Assembly: GCA_014529385.2 (NCBI GenBank)
Contig: CM043952.1
Span: 68,083,370-68,147,369 of the forward strand
Direction of reading: 5' to 3'
DNA: 64,000 nucleotides
Source: Adiantum capillus-veneris
Taxonomy: Eukaryota; Streptophyta; Polypodiopsida; Polypodiales; Pteridaceae
Shown here: positions 1-20,297 of the stretch, in pieces
How the letters are laid out: every line of letters starts with the position of its first letter
How positions within the stretch are numbered: the first letter of the stretch is position 1
The notes under the pieces: generated by a model
The model's database searches: none
The model's input: the letters and a program-made list of their open reading frames with translations, nothing else
What the model was told of the DNA's origin: nothing
Program-made: the position numbers and the translations under genes

Positions 1-805
1 GTACTTTCAGTAGCAAGGGACTTTTAGGTCTTCCTTCTATGATCTCGAAAGGTGCTTTGCCCGTAGAAGTATGTACAGTATTATTGTAGGCATACTCTAC
101 TAGCGGTAAATACTTTTCCCATTGTGAGCGTTGATCTACTTCGGTAACATAAGTCTTGAGTAGATCGAGTATCGTAAGATTGGCTATCTCACTTTGGCCA
201 TCCGTTTGTGGGTGATAGGCCGAAGAGAAATTCAATCTTGTTCCTAGATTTTCAAAGAGACCTTTCCAGAAATTACTGGTCATTCTAGGATCTCTATCTG
301 ACACGATGGATGTGGGTAATCCATGGTGTTTGAAAATCTGAGATATGAAGAGAGTTGCCATTTGATGTGCCTTAATAGTCTTTTTGACAGGAATAAAATG
401 TGCTTTCTTGCTAAACCTGTCGACTATTGTCCATATTCCTGTATTCCCATGGATAGACTTGGGTAATCCAAAGATGAAATCCATGGATATACTCTCCCAT
501 GGTGAATTTGGAATAGGCAATGGCTGGAGTAATCCAGGTTGCTTCCCTCTATCATACTTGGTCTTTTGGCATACTACACATTTTGAAACATACTCTTGTA
601 TGTCCACTTTCATGGTAGGCCAATAGAAATACGTCTCTACTCCTCGGAGAGTAGGTTGAATACCTCTATGCCCTGCATATGGAGGAGCATGGGATTCATA
701 CATAACCTTCTCACGAAGGGAATGGGTAACACATAGCCTATTGCCGTGAAGAAGATAACCATCCTGCAAGGTGAATGGTTCCTCTTTCTTCCCCAAAGCA
801 AGGGC
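1..805 (-). pseudogene. Ty3/gypsy element A: integrase part of pol, cut by the window edge
   Basis: Read on the minus strand in the frame of the upstream RT/RNase H, this stretch gives a typical retrotransposon integrase. An HHCC zinc domain comes first (HAPPYAGHRG, then CVVC near 560-580). The catalytic core follows, with its first Asp in WESISMDF (about 480-500), the second in SDRDPRMT (about 290-305) and a Glu in GQSEIAN (about 190-205). It is separated from the RT/RNase H ORF only by an in-frame TAA at 806-808, so it would not be translated without readthrough. The same region of element B has a Leu codon at the stop position. The 3' end and 3' LTR lie outside the window. Identity as Ty3-type integrase is secure; I did not verify every codon near position 1. 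Confidence 0.85.
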
Positions 806-3037
806 TTACATTATGTCTCTAAAGTCAGGGTTAGTAGCATACTCATCTATCATAGAGGATAGATCATTGTGAGTAGCTATAGACACCGCATTAACTTTTG
901 GTCGTCGTGAAAGTGCATCGGCAACTTGATTGTGCTTACCAGCTATGTGAGCAATATGAAAATTAAATTGCGAAAGAAAATTTGCCCACCTCATTTGTTT
1001 GTCAGAAAGCTTGGTTTGCGTCATGAAATACTTGAGACTTTGGTGGTCGGTTCGTAGGATAAATGGAGTCCCCAATAGGTAGTGCTTCCATGTGTCTAGG
1101 GCATGTAGAACAGCTAAAAGCTCTTTCTCATAAATGCCCAAGACTCGTTCATCACCATTGAGCCTTCGGCTCTCATATGCTATGGCATGCCCTTCTTGAA
1201 GCAAAACCGCTCCAAGGCAATCACCACAAGCATCACATTGGACCTCAAAGGGCTTTGAGAGATCCGGAAGCACGAGGATTGGTTGGGAAGTAAGCTTCTC
1301 TTTGAGTTTTTCAAAAGCATTTTGCTCCTTAGCAGTCCATACAAACTTAACGTTCTTCTTGGTTAAGTCGTGTAGTGGTCCTGCCACTTGAGAGAATTTT
1401 GCTATGAAGCGTCTATAGTATGCACACATACCAATAAAGCTTCTTAGCTCATGTAGATTCCTTGGGTTAGGCCATGATTTTATTACCTCTAACTTTGATG
1501 GATCCATACGAATACCATCGTGAGAGATAATATGGCCTAGATATTGAATCTCTTGAAGGAAGAATTCACTTTTCTTTTGGTTGAGAAAAAGTTTGTTCTC
1601 CCTCAAGGCTTGAAAAATCACTTGGAGATGTTGCTTATGTTCCTCCAAAGACTTGGAGTAGATGATGATATCATCGAAGAACACTCCAGTGAATTTTCGA
1701 TATGGTCTAAAAATTTTCTCCATCAAACGATTGAACGTAGCTGGTTCATTAGTCAAGCCAAAAGGAATGACTAGATATTCATAAAGACCAAATGTTGTGC
1801 GAAACGCGGTCTTTAAGATATCCTCATCCACTATCCTTATTTGATGATAGCCACTCTTAAGGTCAATCCTACTGAAGTAGGTAGAGCCTTGTAGCTTATC
1901 AAACAGATCTTCTACCCGAGGTACGGGAAATCTGTTTTTAATAGTGATATGGTTTAGTGCTCGATAGTCCACACACATACGGTATGTACCGTCTTTCTTT
2001 TGCACTAAAAGGACTGGAGAACAAAAGGGAGAGGAACTAGGCCTCACCATCCCTTTGTCTACCAGCTCTTGTACTTGCCTCATGATCTCCTCTTGTTGAG
2101 CTTGTGAGACTCGATAAGGAGGTTTGTTAGGCGGTGAGCTTCCTGGAAGGAGCTCAATACGATGGTCATCATCCCCTCGTTTTGGAGGTAGGTCCATAGG
2201 GATATCATCGATGAACACATCTTGGAATCCTTTTAGAAAAGTAGACAAGTCTAACTCTTCTTGATTCCTATCATTTTCATTTGATGAAACATTATTAGCT
2301 TTTAGAGACTCTTTGACATGAATCATGTACGCAGAAACTGAGCTCTTCATTGATTTATCAAAAGAAAGAGGATTTACAAGTGGAATAGTGCGACCACGCT
2401 CACTAGCATCTACATACATGTTCTTTCCCCTGTAGGTGAAGTAAATTCTCCTTTCAGGGAACTTCATGTTGGCAGCCATGCGATCAAACCATGGTGCCCC
2501 TAGGATAACATCCTGATGTTGGAGGGGAGAGATGAAGAAGTCTTCTTTGTCGACATAGCTTTGGACATGAAGCCTCAACTTCCCAATCAAGGGAGTAACA
2601 GAGGCTTTTTGTCCCTTGAAAGCTGCATCAACTGTTACTATATCTCCCATCTCAAAAGCTTGAATGCCCAACTTGGTGGCCAACTCTATTGATATGAAGT
2701 TGAGAGTAGAGCCAGGGTCAAACAAGATGAAGGCATCATGCAGCCCTAGGAGTCTCATTGCGAGTATTCTTTTTGGGGCAAGAACGATAGCCATGTCCTT
2801 GCTCCCCACACTTGAAACACTTATGGTCCTTGCGAAAAGCTTCAAGCTCTTTAGGAGAGAGTTTGTTTTTACCTTTGTAAACTCCCTTCTCCTTGGAACG
2901 ATTGTTGTTGTTGTTGTTGGAAGTGCCTTGGGAATTATTTTGAGCATTGGATTTCCCCTTTGCATCATTTTTATCTTTGTTTTCCATGGGCTTGACATTA
3001 CGTCTAGCCCCTTGATGGAAATTGATGCGTGAAGCAA
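806..3037 (-). CDS. pol: Ty3/gypsy element A: protease, reverse transcriptase and RNase H part of pol
   Basis: Open frame of 743 codons. About the first 95 residues overlap gag in another frame and are probably not pol. An aspartic protease-like site FDPGSTLNFIS follows (DPGST about 107-111; most relatives have D-S/T-G). The RT domain covers about 335-500, with SSPFCSPVLLVQKKDGT, RIDLKSGYHQI and the catalytic GVFFDD at 451-456. RNase H covers about 593-710, with acidic residues in VQCDAC, YEKELLAV, RTDHQSL and QVADALSR. The frame ends at a TAA (806-808) followed directly by in-frame integrase, so the polyprotein is interrupted once. Relative to gag, pol is in the +1 frame with a 302-nt overlap: either programmed frameshifting or a mutation. 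Only the stop makes this copy defective in the visible part, suggesting a fairly young insertion. Confidence 0.9.
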   Translation of the reverse strand: MLHASISIKGLDVMSSPWKTKIKMMQRGNPMLKIIPKALPTTTTTIVPRRREFTKVKTNSLLKSLKLFARTISVSSVGSKDMAIVLAPKRILAMRLLGLHDAFILFDPGSTLNFISIELATKLGIQAFEMGDIVTVDAAFKGQKASVTPLIGKLRLHVQSYVDKEDFFISPLQHQDVILGAPWFDRMAANMKFPERRIYFTYRGKNMYVDASERGRTIPLVNPLSFDKSMKSSVSAYMIHVKESLKANNVSSNENDRNQEELDLSTFLKGFQDVFIDDIPMDLPPKRGDDDHRIELLPGSSPPNKPPYRVSQAQQEEIMRQVQELVDKGMVRPSSSPFCSPVLLVQKKDGTYRMCVDYRALNHITIKNRFPVPRVEDLFDKLQGSTYFSRIDLKSGYHQIRIVDEDILKTAFRTTFGLYEYLVIPFGLTNEPATFNRLMEKIFRPYRKFTGVFFDDIIIYSKSLEEHKQHLQVIFQALRENKLFLNQKKSEFFLQEIQYLGHIISHDGIRMDPSKLEVIKSWPNPRNLHELRSFIGMCAYYRRFIAKFSQVAGPLHDLTKKNVKFVWTAKEQNAFEKLKEKLTSQPILVLPDLSKPFEVQCDACGDCLGAVLLQEGHAIAYESRRLNGDERVLGIYEKELLAVLHALDTWKHYLLGTPFILRTDHQSLKYFMTQTKLSDKQMRWANFLSQFNFHIAHIAGKHNQVADALSRRPKVNAVSIATHNDLSSMIDEYATNPDFRDIM

Positions 3038-4106
3038 CCATGGTGTGGTGGATTACTTCGGTAATAGTACCGGGTCGTTGAGAGTTGATATATTCGGCCA
3101 TCTCTTCAGGTAATCCTGCACAGAATTGCTGTCTTTGCTCGGCAAAGTCTATCTTTTGAAAGACAGTAGCTTTGAGATGTAAATCCCAAAACTTATCTAC
3201 ATACTTGTTGATAGACTCATGAGAGAGGAGCTGCAAGCCGCGCCATTCGGTAAGAACTTTATCTTTAGTATCGCTTGGAAGAAATTGCTTCATGATGGAA
3301 ACTCGTAGAGTTTTCCATGTCTTTGGGGCTTCTCCATTGCCACGAAGGCTAGCCCACCATTGACGAGCTGATTTTTGGAAGTGCATAGCTACATGGCATA
3401 GCTTGGAGGACTCTGTGAAGCCCTCGTCCCCAAAGGCCGCATCAAATTGCTGGATGAAGGCCAACACTTTGTCGGTAGCACCAAAGGTGCCATCGTAGGT
3501 GAGAAAAGAGATACTCTTTCCTCCCTCCTTGAACTTCTTTAGCTTTTGTGACCTTCGCCATGCAGGAAATGATTTGCGATGCCCTCCCCTCTTGTATTCT
3601 CTAGGAGAATAGCCATAACTTTCATCGGAAGAGAAGGAAGGTGAAGAAGAAGGAGAAGAGGGTGACCTCTTCCTAGCCCTTTTCTTCCTTTGTTTCCTCT
3701 CTTGCCTTTGAGAGTGATGAGGAGAAGGACTATGGGTTGCTCTTTTCCTCTTGGGAGGAGTAGGCGATCGTCTAGACCGCCTTCTTCGTGGAGCCACATC
3801 TTCAGAAGAACTTAGACTTTCATTGCTTTCTTTCTCTTTGGATTCCTCCTCTCGAATGGGAGAGAGTCTTCTTTTGGGGGTCTCTTCAAGAGGCCTCCTA
3901 AGCTCTCTCTCCTCTTGGAGAGGAAGGGAAATTCCATAGGCACGAAGTTGTTGAGTAACTTCGGCTTGCAAGGTAGGGTTGCCCATAGCTTGTTGCAACC
4001 TAGTCACAAGATAATTCACAAACATGGGAGCATCATCATTAGCACCTTCATGTGCAAAATCAAAGCTATCAATGTTCATTCTACTCTCTTGATTATTGTC
4101 AGCCAT
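2736..4106 (-). CDS. gag: Ty3/gypsy element A: gag (capsid/nucleocapsid) protein
   Basis: Intact 456-residue ORF starting MADNNQESRM, about 400 nt after the primer binding site, the usual place for gag. Residues about 70-190 are rich in Arg, Ser and Lys. The retrotransposon-gag domain follows (about 205-350), with motifs such as ARQWWASLRG, SIMKQFLP and FWDLHLKATVF. A CCHC zinc knuckle, CFKCGEQGHGYRSC (Cys430, Cys433, His438, Cys443), closes the protein. The protein forms the particle and binds element RNA. Pol lies in the +1 frame and overlaps the last 302 nt. A degraded homologue lies at about 61.26-62.3 kb (element B). The start is chosen because no upstream ATG extends the frame and the spacing to the primer site fits. 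Confidence 0.9.
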   Translation of the reverse strand: MADNNQESRMNIDSFDFAHEGANDDAPMFVNYLVTRLQQAMGNPTLQAEVTQQLRAYGISLPLQEERELRRPLEETPKRRLSPIREEESKEKESNESLSSSEDVAPRRRRSRRSPTPPKRKRATHSPSPHHSQRQERKQRKKRARKRSPSSPSSSPSFSSDESYGYSPREYKRGGHRKSFPAWRRSQKLKKFKEGGKSISFLTYDGTFGATDKVLAFIQQFDAAFGDEGFTESSKLCHVAMHFQKSARQWWASLRGNGEAPKTWKTLRVSIMKQFLPSDTKDKVLTEWRGLQLLSHESINKYVDKFWDLHLKATVFQKIDFAEQRQQFCAGLPEEMAEYINSQRPGTITEVIHHTMVASRINFHQGARRNVKPMENKDKNDAKGKSNAQNNSQGTSNNNNNNRSKEKGVYKGKNKLSPKELEAFRKDHKCFKCGEQGHGYRSCPKKNTRNETPRAA

Positions 4107-4508
4107 GTTAACAAAATTTTATGTATGTACTTAGTGTATGCTTTGGCAATTCAAAACCTTAGTTGCCACTCCTCTTAGCCTTTGAAAATCGGCTCTTAAG
4201 TATCTACACCCACGGCTCAAAGTGGTTAATTATAGAGAGTAGAGGAGTAGGTCTAACATAGCAGAGTTGCCAAGGGTTAGCTCCTTTCGGACTTCTTATG
4301 GCTCAATAATGGTAAAGCCGTAGGCAAGTCTAAAAAGACTCCATTATTAAGTCCAAAGCTCCTGAGGTGTGCACCATCCCCCACATAGTGGGCTTAACAA
4401 AACCGGTATTAGATCCCAGTTCCACTTACTCTATTATAATTAACAACATCAACCATTTATAGGCTACTTAAGGACCTCTCTTCTTAAGCAAGAAAAGAGA
4501 AACCAAAT

Positions 4509-4520
4509 GCTCTGATACCA
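4509..4520 (-). other. Primer binding site of element A (initiator tRNA-Met)
   Basis: On the minus strand this reads TGGTATCAGAGC, the classic plant complement of the 3' end of initiator tRNA-Met. It is one base inside the LTR end (...CCATTACA). This fixes the 5' LTR, the minus-strand orientation and the family type. The 388-nt leader between it and gag (4107-4508) holds no other feature I recognise. Confidence 0.9.
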
Positions 4521-4521
4521 A

Positions 4522-6146
4522 TGTAATGGAATTTGCCTATTCAATTTGAGAATAGCGGAATTTAATGAGAGTACTTTCAAGAAATGATTTTGTGAGCATA
4601 GCGGGTAGACATAATTGAAGATAGCAACATAATCATAGCAATTAGTTAACTTGGCATAGACAATACTTTTGCAAGAGAGAGAGTTTAGAGAACATGACAA
4701 CAATTGAGGACCGGATTTATGTGGAGCCGGTCCCCCCTCCAATAGGCATTTGTATTATGATTTCTCCCATAAAGAGAGACTTGTTACAATACAGTCTTTG
4801 TGTTCCTTGTGACCTAGGTGATGCCATGAAGATGGAAGGCTTCATGCACCACAAACATAACATAAACTTGAAGAAAGCTTTAACTATCCCAAGCCTCAGT
4901 CCCAAGACCTCAAACACCTTCGAAGGTGGAGAGAGCTAGCAGGGAATGAGGGTAGGGAAGAGGAAGAAGAAACATTTCGTAGGAGAAAGAATTAGTTCCT
5001 CACTTATCATACTCTTGTTGCTAGCATACATAATAGCATAGTAATGAAGAAGAAGGATGTGGTAAGCTTAAGCATTGAAGCATGGCTCTTGGTTGGATTT
5101 GCACTCCATAGCCAAGAGTGTTGGTGTAGGCTCTCAACCTCTACTTGCTTGGAGAGGGAGCTCTTGCACTTTGCATATCACACAAAAAGAGTGCTTGTGA
5201 GTGTGTGTGGGTGAGTATACCCCCTAGGCACCCCCCTAGCTTGCTTGGGTCGACCCCCCCTTGTAGCTCATGCCTGAAGCTCATTGGACCCCTCCAGGCC
5301 TAGCCAATCACAAGCAAGAGCCATTACAAGCAACATGGGTAGCCTTGGGACAAGTGTCCCCCTTTCCCCTTTGAGAGAGAGGACTTGATAAATGCTAAAA
5401 CAATTAGATAATTCATGTAATTTATCATTGGACCCCTTTGAAGCCTAGCCAATAGGCTTCAAGCAACACATGAAGGTAACATGGGTAGGGGCCTGGCATG
5501 TGTCCTTGCTGCCTCTTCAAGTTGGGCTTCCCTTGTGTGTGTGAGTGGGTGTTCTCTCTCTAGCCCCTAGGAAAAGGGCTCGCCCCCCCTCTTGTAGGAA
5601 TGCTTTTGACTTTTAGGTGATCAAGCACCTTACTCACCAAGCATGACAAAGCACTTGAACTAGGGGGTGTTCCCACAAGCATCTTAGGCAAGCTTCTCAA
5701 GGCACCTCAAGTACTTTAATCATGCAGCAAGTCAAGCACCTCAAGCATGGAGCCAGTCAAGCACCTCAAGCATCTTAATCAAGCACCTCAAGCATGAAAA
5801 ACATCTCAAGCATGACAAGCACCTCAAGCATGACAAGCACCTCGAGCTTGGGCCGGGTTCCCACCTCAAGCTCAGCCCTAGCTTACTTAAGGTCAAAGGA
5901 CTTTTACACACATTTATTGGAGGTCTTCAATGAAGCTAACCCTAAGGTCTTATGCTCCATTGGTTAGCCTTTCTCTTTGATAGACCATCTCCCTTTTGGG
6001 CCCCTTTACCATTGGCCCCGTGTTGAGATAGATCTATAAGCACATACCTATATCTTAACACTTGTTCCCGTTTATTCTCCCACATTAAGTGATCAATTTA
6101 ATATGAGAAAATCATTTGGGTTAGTTAGATATTAGATTTTATGACA
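4522..6146 (-). repeat. 5' LTR of Ty3 element A (1,625 bp)
   Basis: On the minus strand the repeat starts TGTCATAAAATC (6146) and ends CCATTACA (4522), giving TG...CA ends, and the primer binding site follows at once. The same sequence recurs at 20298-21844 (minus) and as the interrupted solo LTR that starts at 23030 (plus). It contains runs of a short word built on CAAGCACCTCAAGCATGA (about 5640-5860) and a (G)TGTGTGAGTG-rich stretch. ORFs inside it are not credible. The outer flank ACTAT (6147-6151) should be the target duplication, but the partner copy is outside the window. Confidence 0.9.
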
Positions 6147-6246
6147 ACTATCCTGGGCTTGGAGAGATTTCTAGTAACCCCCTGTCCTCTATCTCTCTTT
6201 CCCTCATTCCCTCTCTCCCTTTAGCTCACTTTAGTTCACTCATATC

Positions 6247-8810
6247 TCTAACCATATGATATGTATGCAGGGTTGTCCACATCGGGGCACAATGCATGTC
6301 CTACTTGCGGGCCATCGTTGGTGACGGAGAGGCCCAATTCCTTGCGCAAGATAATCTATCCAAACAACCATCATTTCTTACCCCAAGGGCATAACAAGCA
6401 CAAGGCTCCAACAAATGGGAAGGCTCCTCTAAAGCTCACGGTGACAGATTGGGCAACCATTTGGGAGGAACACCATAACAACCATCCGGCTCCATGTCCT
6501 CCACCAAAAGGTATGTCAAGGTATTCCATATTTTTAAGGCTTCCATATTGGAAGGACTTAAAAATACAACACCTCTTGGATCACATGCACATATTCAAGA
6601 ATGTAGCCCCAAACACTATGGGACCACATCATTGGCAAGAAGGACTCTTTGGGTGCGAGGGAGGATTTGAGGCTTTTAATAGGTCTCCCCGCCTCTGCTA
6701 CTCCACGGCGTGCCCCAAATGGAAAGATTGTGCTTCCTAAAGCACCATGGATGCTAGCAAAAGAAGAATTAGACAAGGTGAAGGGTACCATCGCCTCTAT
6801 TCGCACACCAACAAGATACATGAGGTCGCTAAAGGGAGCTTTCACAAAAGCGAAGAAGGGTGGAAGCGTTCAATTGTATGGGTTGAAGTCCCACGATTGG
6901 CACAAGATGCTTCAAGTAATCTTCATACTCCCTATTCTATCTATAGTTTGTGTGTATGACTATCACTCACTTTCCCTTTCCTTAATTTACATTGTAGTTC
7001 ATTCTGTCGGTGTATGTGTATGTCAGGACAAAAAAGTCAGGGATGCTATTTTCAAACTAGGAGAGCTAGTAAGGTACACCACAAGACTCCACTCAACTAC
7101 ACCTTTTTTATGTACAAAATAATTTCAACTAACACTTAGTGTATCCTTGTGTGTTTTCTTGCAGATTTGTGAGCTCCAAGGAAATCGAAATAGATGCTAT
7201 CCCTGCTGTTCAAACACTTGCAACAAAAACTGTGTGTGCCATTGAAGATGCATTTTCTCGATCGGTCCTTCTTAGTTAAATTCACCTCTTGGTTCACGTG
7301 GTGGAGGAGATAGATTTCTGTGGAGTAGTGCACGCACGATGGATGTTCTTCTTAGAGAGGTTTTTAAAGACTCTCAGAGATTTTGTGCGGCTACGGTTTC
7401 ACCCAGAGGCATGTATGGCCAAAGGGTGGATTGTTCAAAAGGAATTTTTTTACATATCAGAGTATTTGGCACAAGTTGATCCTTTAATGCCTTGCATGTG
7501 GTCAGACGAGGAAGATGCAAGGATGAATTCACACTTGACAAGTGGAAAGGGAAAACTACTTAACATGGATATGAATCTATCCCGAGTGGTCGATAACTTT
7601 TGCATTCTCAATGCAAAGATTATGACCAAGTAGGTGGACTTGTGGATAGTAGGTGGACTTGTGGACAGTGGCAAAGGCAAGGCATTTGCAAGAGAGGGAA
7701 GCATGGAAACAAGCACATGGAGGAAGGAGGGCATCCCCAGTGCCTAGAAAACTTGCATGTTTCCCAGATCTCATTAGTACAGAGTGGATTCATGAGAGAA
7801 TGACCGAGGCAAAGGCGCACGGAGAAGACATCACCAACAAAGAATGGAAGTATGCACGAAGCTGCGTACCAAAGGTAGAGTACTCATATACTTAAACCAT
7901 ATTGTCTCGCTATTTCTTAAAATTATCTTTAATATGTATTTGATAAATTAATATATATATATTTATTTTGTAGTGCCTTTCCTTTAACTCTATGTGGTCA
8001 AAGGGTCGTTACTTTCGTACGCGCCACATTGATGAGCATAGAACCACCATGGATTGTGCCATCATGGGCAACTTTGACACAGACGGTGATGAAGCAGGTA
8101 CTACGGAACTATTGAAAGGATACTAAAGGTTAATTTTAGAACCTTTAATAGCTTCATCTTCGAGTGCAAGTGGTTTGCAAACGTGTCTAGACGACATGAA
8201 AATGGCCTTTACATGGTGGACTGTAGTGTGCATCACACATGGAGGTATGACAATTTATTGTTAGCGCGCAATTGTGAGTAGGTGAGTGACATGTACCTTT
8301 TTTATTCTTATTTACTTGTAGCGTTAGTTATACCAATGTTACTCACTTTGAGCTTCTATTTTATAGGTCATCTATATCCCAACAATCCACCAACCAAAAC
8401 TTTGGTTCGTAATTCTCTTAACACCTCGGGGGAGAACCATTTTTTCCACTAATGAAGTGGAGACTATCTTTGACCCTCTTCCACCTTCGACTTTGGATGA
8501 GGTGGAAACAGAGGAGAGGGAGGTCGATGAATCAAGTCCGGCAGCAGCAAGTCTTAGCGAGGATGATTGTCATGATGATGAAGATGATGAGATGGAGGAT
8601 GACGAACTCGAAGATGATGAAGCTAGCAATGCATCCACAAACGACAATTTCGTTTCTCTCTTTATTGATTTAGGAGCCATGGGCTTAGATTGGATGATGC
8701 TTCATGTAGGGATCTTTTGGAAGATGATTCATAAACATTTTGCAGTTATGAAGTTTTTTGGTCGTGTAATCCATTCACCTCTCTCTCCCTCCTCTTCCTC
8801 TCTTTAGATT
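6247..8810 (+). pseudogene. CACTA (En/Spm) transposon Tnp2-type transposase, degraded
   Basis: Several plus-strand fragments line up in order with plant Tnp2 proteins. About 6261-6740 gives a STSGHNACPTCG segment and the hallmark PYWKDLKIQHLLDHMHIFKNV. About 6649-6850 continues that domain (KAPWMLAKEELDKVKGTI). About 7289-7480 gives VVHARWMFFLERFLKTLRDF and ISEYLAQVD, which match the DUF4218 part. About 7980-8280 gives a DUF4216-like part (SMWSKGRYFRTRHIDEH, FECKWFANVSRRHENGLY). The last piece, near 8450-8690, is an acidic D/E-rich tail. Frames change and stops intervene. Some breaks are introns (an acceptor TATGCAG sits just before 6271), others are decay. The protein would cut and join CACTA ends. 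I did not find CACTA termini in the window. Confidence 0.75.
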
Positions 8811-8897
8811 TGAGAATATGCTCAATTATGTTAATCAATTGACAATTATTATTTTAGCTGTAACGTCCAAGTGTAATCTTATATCCCCCGCCTCCTT

Positions 8898-8910
8898 CCC
8901 CCCCCCCCCC

Positions 8911-8943
<33 letters not shown>

Positions 8944-9039
8944 GCTCTCTCTCTTTCTCTTCTTTTTTATATTTGAAAATTATATACAATATTCTTTAAT
9001 TTTTATTGAGAGGAGGGAAACACCAAAATTTGAATGGGA

Positions 9040-9102
<63 letters not shown>

Positions 9103-9108
9103 GGGGGG
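8898..9108. repeat. Compound microsatellites (C)n(CT)n and (GT)n(G)n
   Basis: A poly-C run followed by (CT)n lies at about 8898-8943. A (GT)n tract at about 9041-9086 runs into poly-G (to about 9108). The 8820-9340 stretch otherwise holds no gene. An AATAACA-rich segment lies at about 9170-9240. Confidence 0.9.
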
Positions 9109-9349
9109 TTAAGCCACAATTTGAAAGTTTGGCGCTAAATTTAGGCAGCGGATATAACGACGGTAATGAGCGCGGTAATAACAACGATAATAACAGTGGT
9201 AATAACAGTGAAGAAAGTCATGATAATACTTCAAACACAACCCCCCCCCCCCCCGTCCTCCTCTCTCTTGTTTCTCTCATTGAATTTGCACCTTCTCTCT
9301 ACAAAACGCGGTAAAACAGTGCAGTAAACACTTGGAGATTTGCATAGTG

Positions 9350-11237
<1,888 letters not shown>

Positions 11238-12146
11238 TCTCCTAGTTGCATCAAATACCTGCTCAATGCCCCTGTCATTTGCCTACAAACGGCCATGCCT
11301 GGGCTTCTTGCACTTGCATAGGCTGACCATCTTCAACTGTACCATCACTGCCCAACCCGCTAGTTGAGCATTTATGCTCAACCACTATATTATTTAGATA
11401 AGATATGATTGCATATTAGAAAACTGACACTTAGTATGTACATAAGTAGTAAATAGATAGAGAGAGAAATTTTATCAGCTTATAGAACGCCCCGGATCAA
11501 ATGGAAAGCCATAGGCTCTCCCAACTGTGATGCAAACTCCACCAAGATCAAGTACAAGGAATTGATCACAACCATCCGTCTGTAGTACATGCATAATCAA
11601 CCATTTTTTTGCACCTATAAACCCAAAAACAAGCCTCTCGTGCAGCTTGGCATAGCATAAGCTTTCAACATGTATCCATACGCCGGATTCATACACAAAA
11701 TAAGCCAATAAACCAACCTGTGAAGCATTTGTACCATACATCATTATCCTCTCATCTACTAGAGAGACTCCATAGCACAATTTTCTCCCAAAAAACTTTG
11801 AAATCGGTACACAGCTGCCTGCAAAGCAACCTTCAGCAACATGCCCATCAACAACCGGCACAAACCTTTGGCAACCTGTCTTCCAATGGTGCTTCTTCTT
11901 GGAGAACCAAGCCTACCTGCTTCTCAAACATACCCTCTATTGTAGGTCCTTCAAATGACATACACCTCATACTTGACTCACCAGGCAAACCTTCGTCCAC
12001 CATAGCCTATGATGCTACATCTTCAACCACTTTGGGCGAGAGCAAGTCAGATTGCTCAATCATCAGCTCTTGAATGTCAACCTACTCTTCTAGGACCGCT
12101 TCTACAACCATATCATCTGCTAAGCAAAAGAGAAAGACATGATCTA

Positions 12147-12907
12147 TTACCTCGTTCTCTGGTATGTTGACATTGTCCACACCTTTTGGAATGCACTACC
12201 GCTCTTCAACACAATCGGTAGGGCAAGGTTGCCCAACCCCCTGGCTAGCTTCTTCTTGCACAGCTTTGACCATCGCTTTGCCAACATCTTCAACTTGTCC
12301 TGTGAGCTCTGATCCATAGCTTCATTTGATTCTTCATGCATACACACTTCGACCAAGACCGCATCCTTGCTAACCAAGCTAATAGACTCTTGCACAAAGC
12401 AACATATCAAATTGGAGGTACAAATTGAAACAAATGACCAGAATGGCTTACCAATGGCAAAGCATCTACCTCTTTGAGGCTTGAACTTTCTTTTGGCACA
12501 TGATGAAGCTCTGTTGTTGAGCTATACCCATAAATTGTAGGCTTCAACAAGCCCATCTCCAGCTTCCTCTTTGCTTTCTTGCTCTTCACCTTCGCCAAGA
12601 AAACCATTTGTGCATAGTCCTCTGCACCACCACACTTGACCTTCTCCTTGATTCGTGGATGCAAGCAGGCTAGAAACTACTCTCACTTGAAATTCTCTCC
12701 ATTTTGCACACATGTAACAACAGCTAGTCTCTCCCAAATAGACTCAAATTTATCCAAAAACAAAGAAAAATCTTCACTTACATCCTGCTTCAGCTTGCTC
12801 AGTTGTTCACCCAAGTCCGATGGAGAAACCCGCTTCTGAAAAGCTTTAACAAACCGTTTGTGAATCTTGCTCAGTGAGACTACCGATCTACAACCTACAA
12901 CCTTCAT
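12147..12907 (-). pseudogene. Possible degraded gag-like coding remnant
   Basis: Minus-strand fragments at 12683-12907, 12522-12737 and 12147-12410 are short and lie in shifting frames. The first contains LSKLKQDVSEDFSLFLDKFE followed by SIWERLA, a pattern like the helical body of retrotransposon gag proteins, just downstream (minus sense) of the putative LTR at 13.1 kb and up. No zinc knuckle or enzymatic motif is visible. A second ORF at 11475-11861 (minus) is unrecognised. The rest of 11.24-13.13 kb contains nothing I can name. Low confidence: short, broken and judged by pattern only. Confidence 0.3.
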
Positions 12908-13239
12908 CTCATCCTTGTTGAACCAATGGTAGTGCCTTCAATTTGGCTTCATCTTCACAAATTCTCATCTGCAATAGGTATAGCTCCAGATCAAAAAACC
13001 AATATGTAGTTTCTTCTTCTCCAACAACCACCAATTTAATATCAGGCATCATCGTTAGGCTTTAAACCTTCACCGAGGAGCAATCAATAGATCCTCAGTG
13101 GGGCACCAATGATGGTAAGGGGGAAGGGGAGCACACTCCAAGCTTGCCTCTCTATAGCCCATGGTAAATTCCACACCCCTAACCACACATAATCACACAT
13201 ACACGCACACTTTTTGCCAACCTCCAATGCACTAGCTCG

Positions 13240-20297
<7,058 letters not shown>

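Noticed and set aside
4464-4939. Short ORFs inside the LTR of element A
   Set aside because: No domain, not conserved in the LTR copies at 20.3 and 58.2 kb, and the sequence is explained by the LTR.
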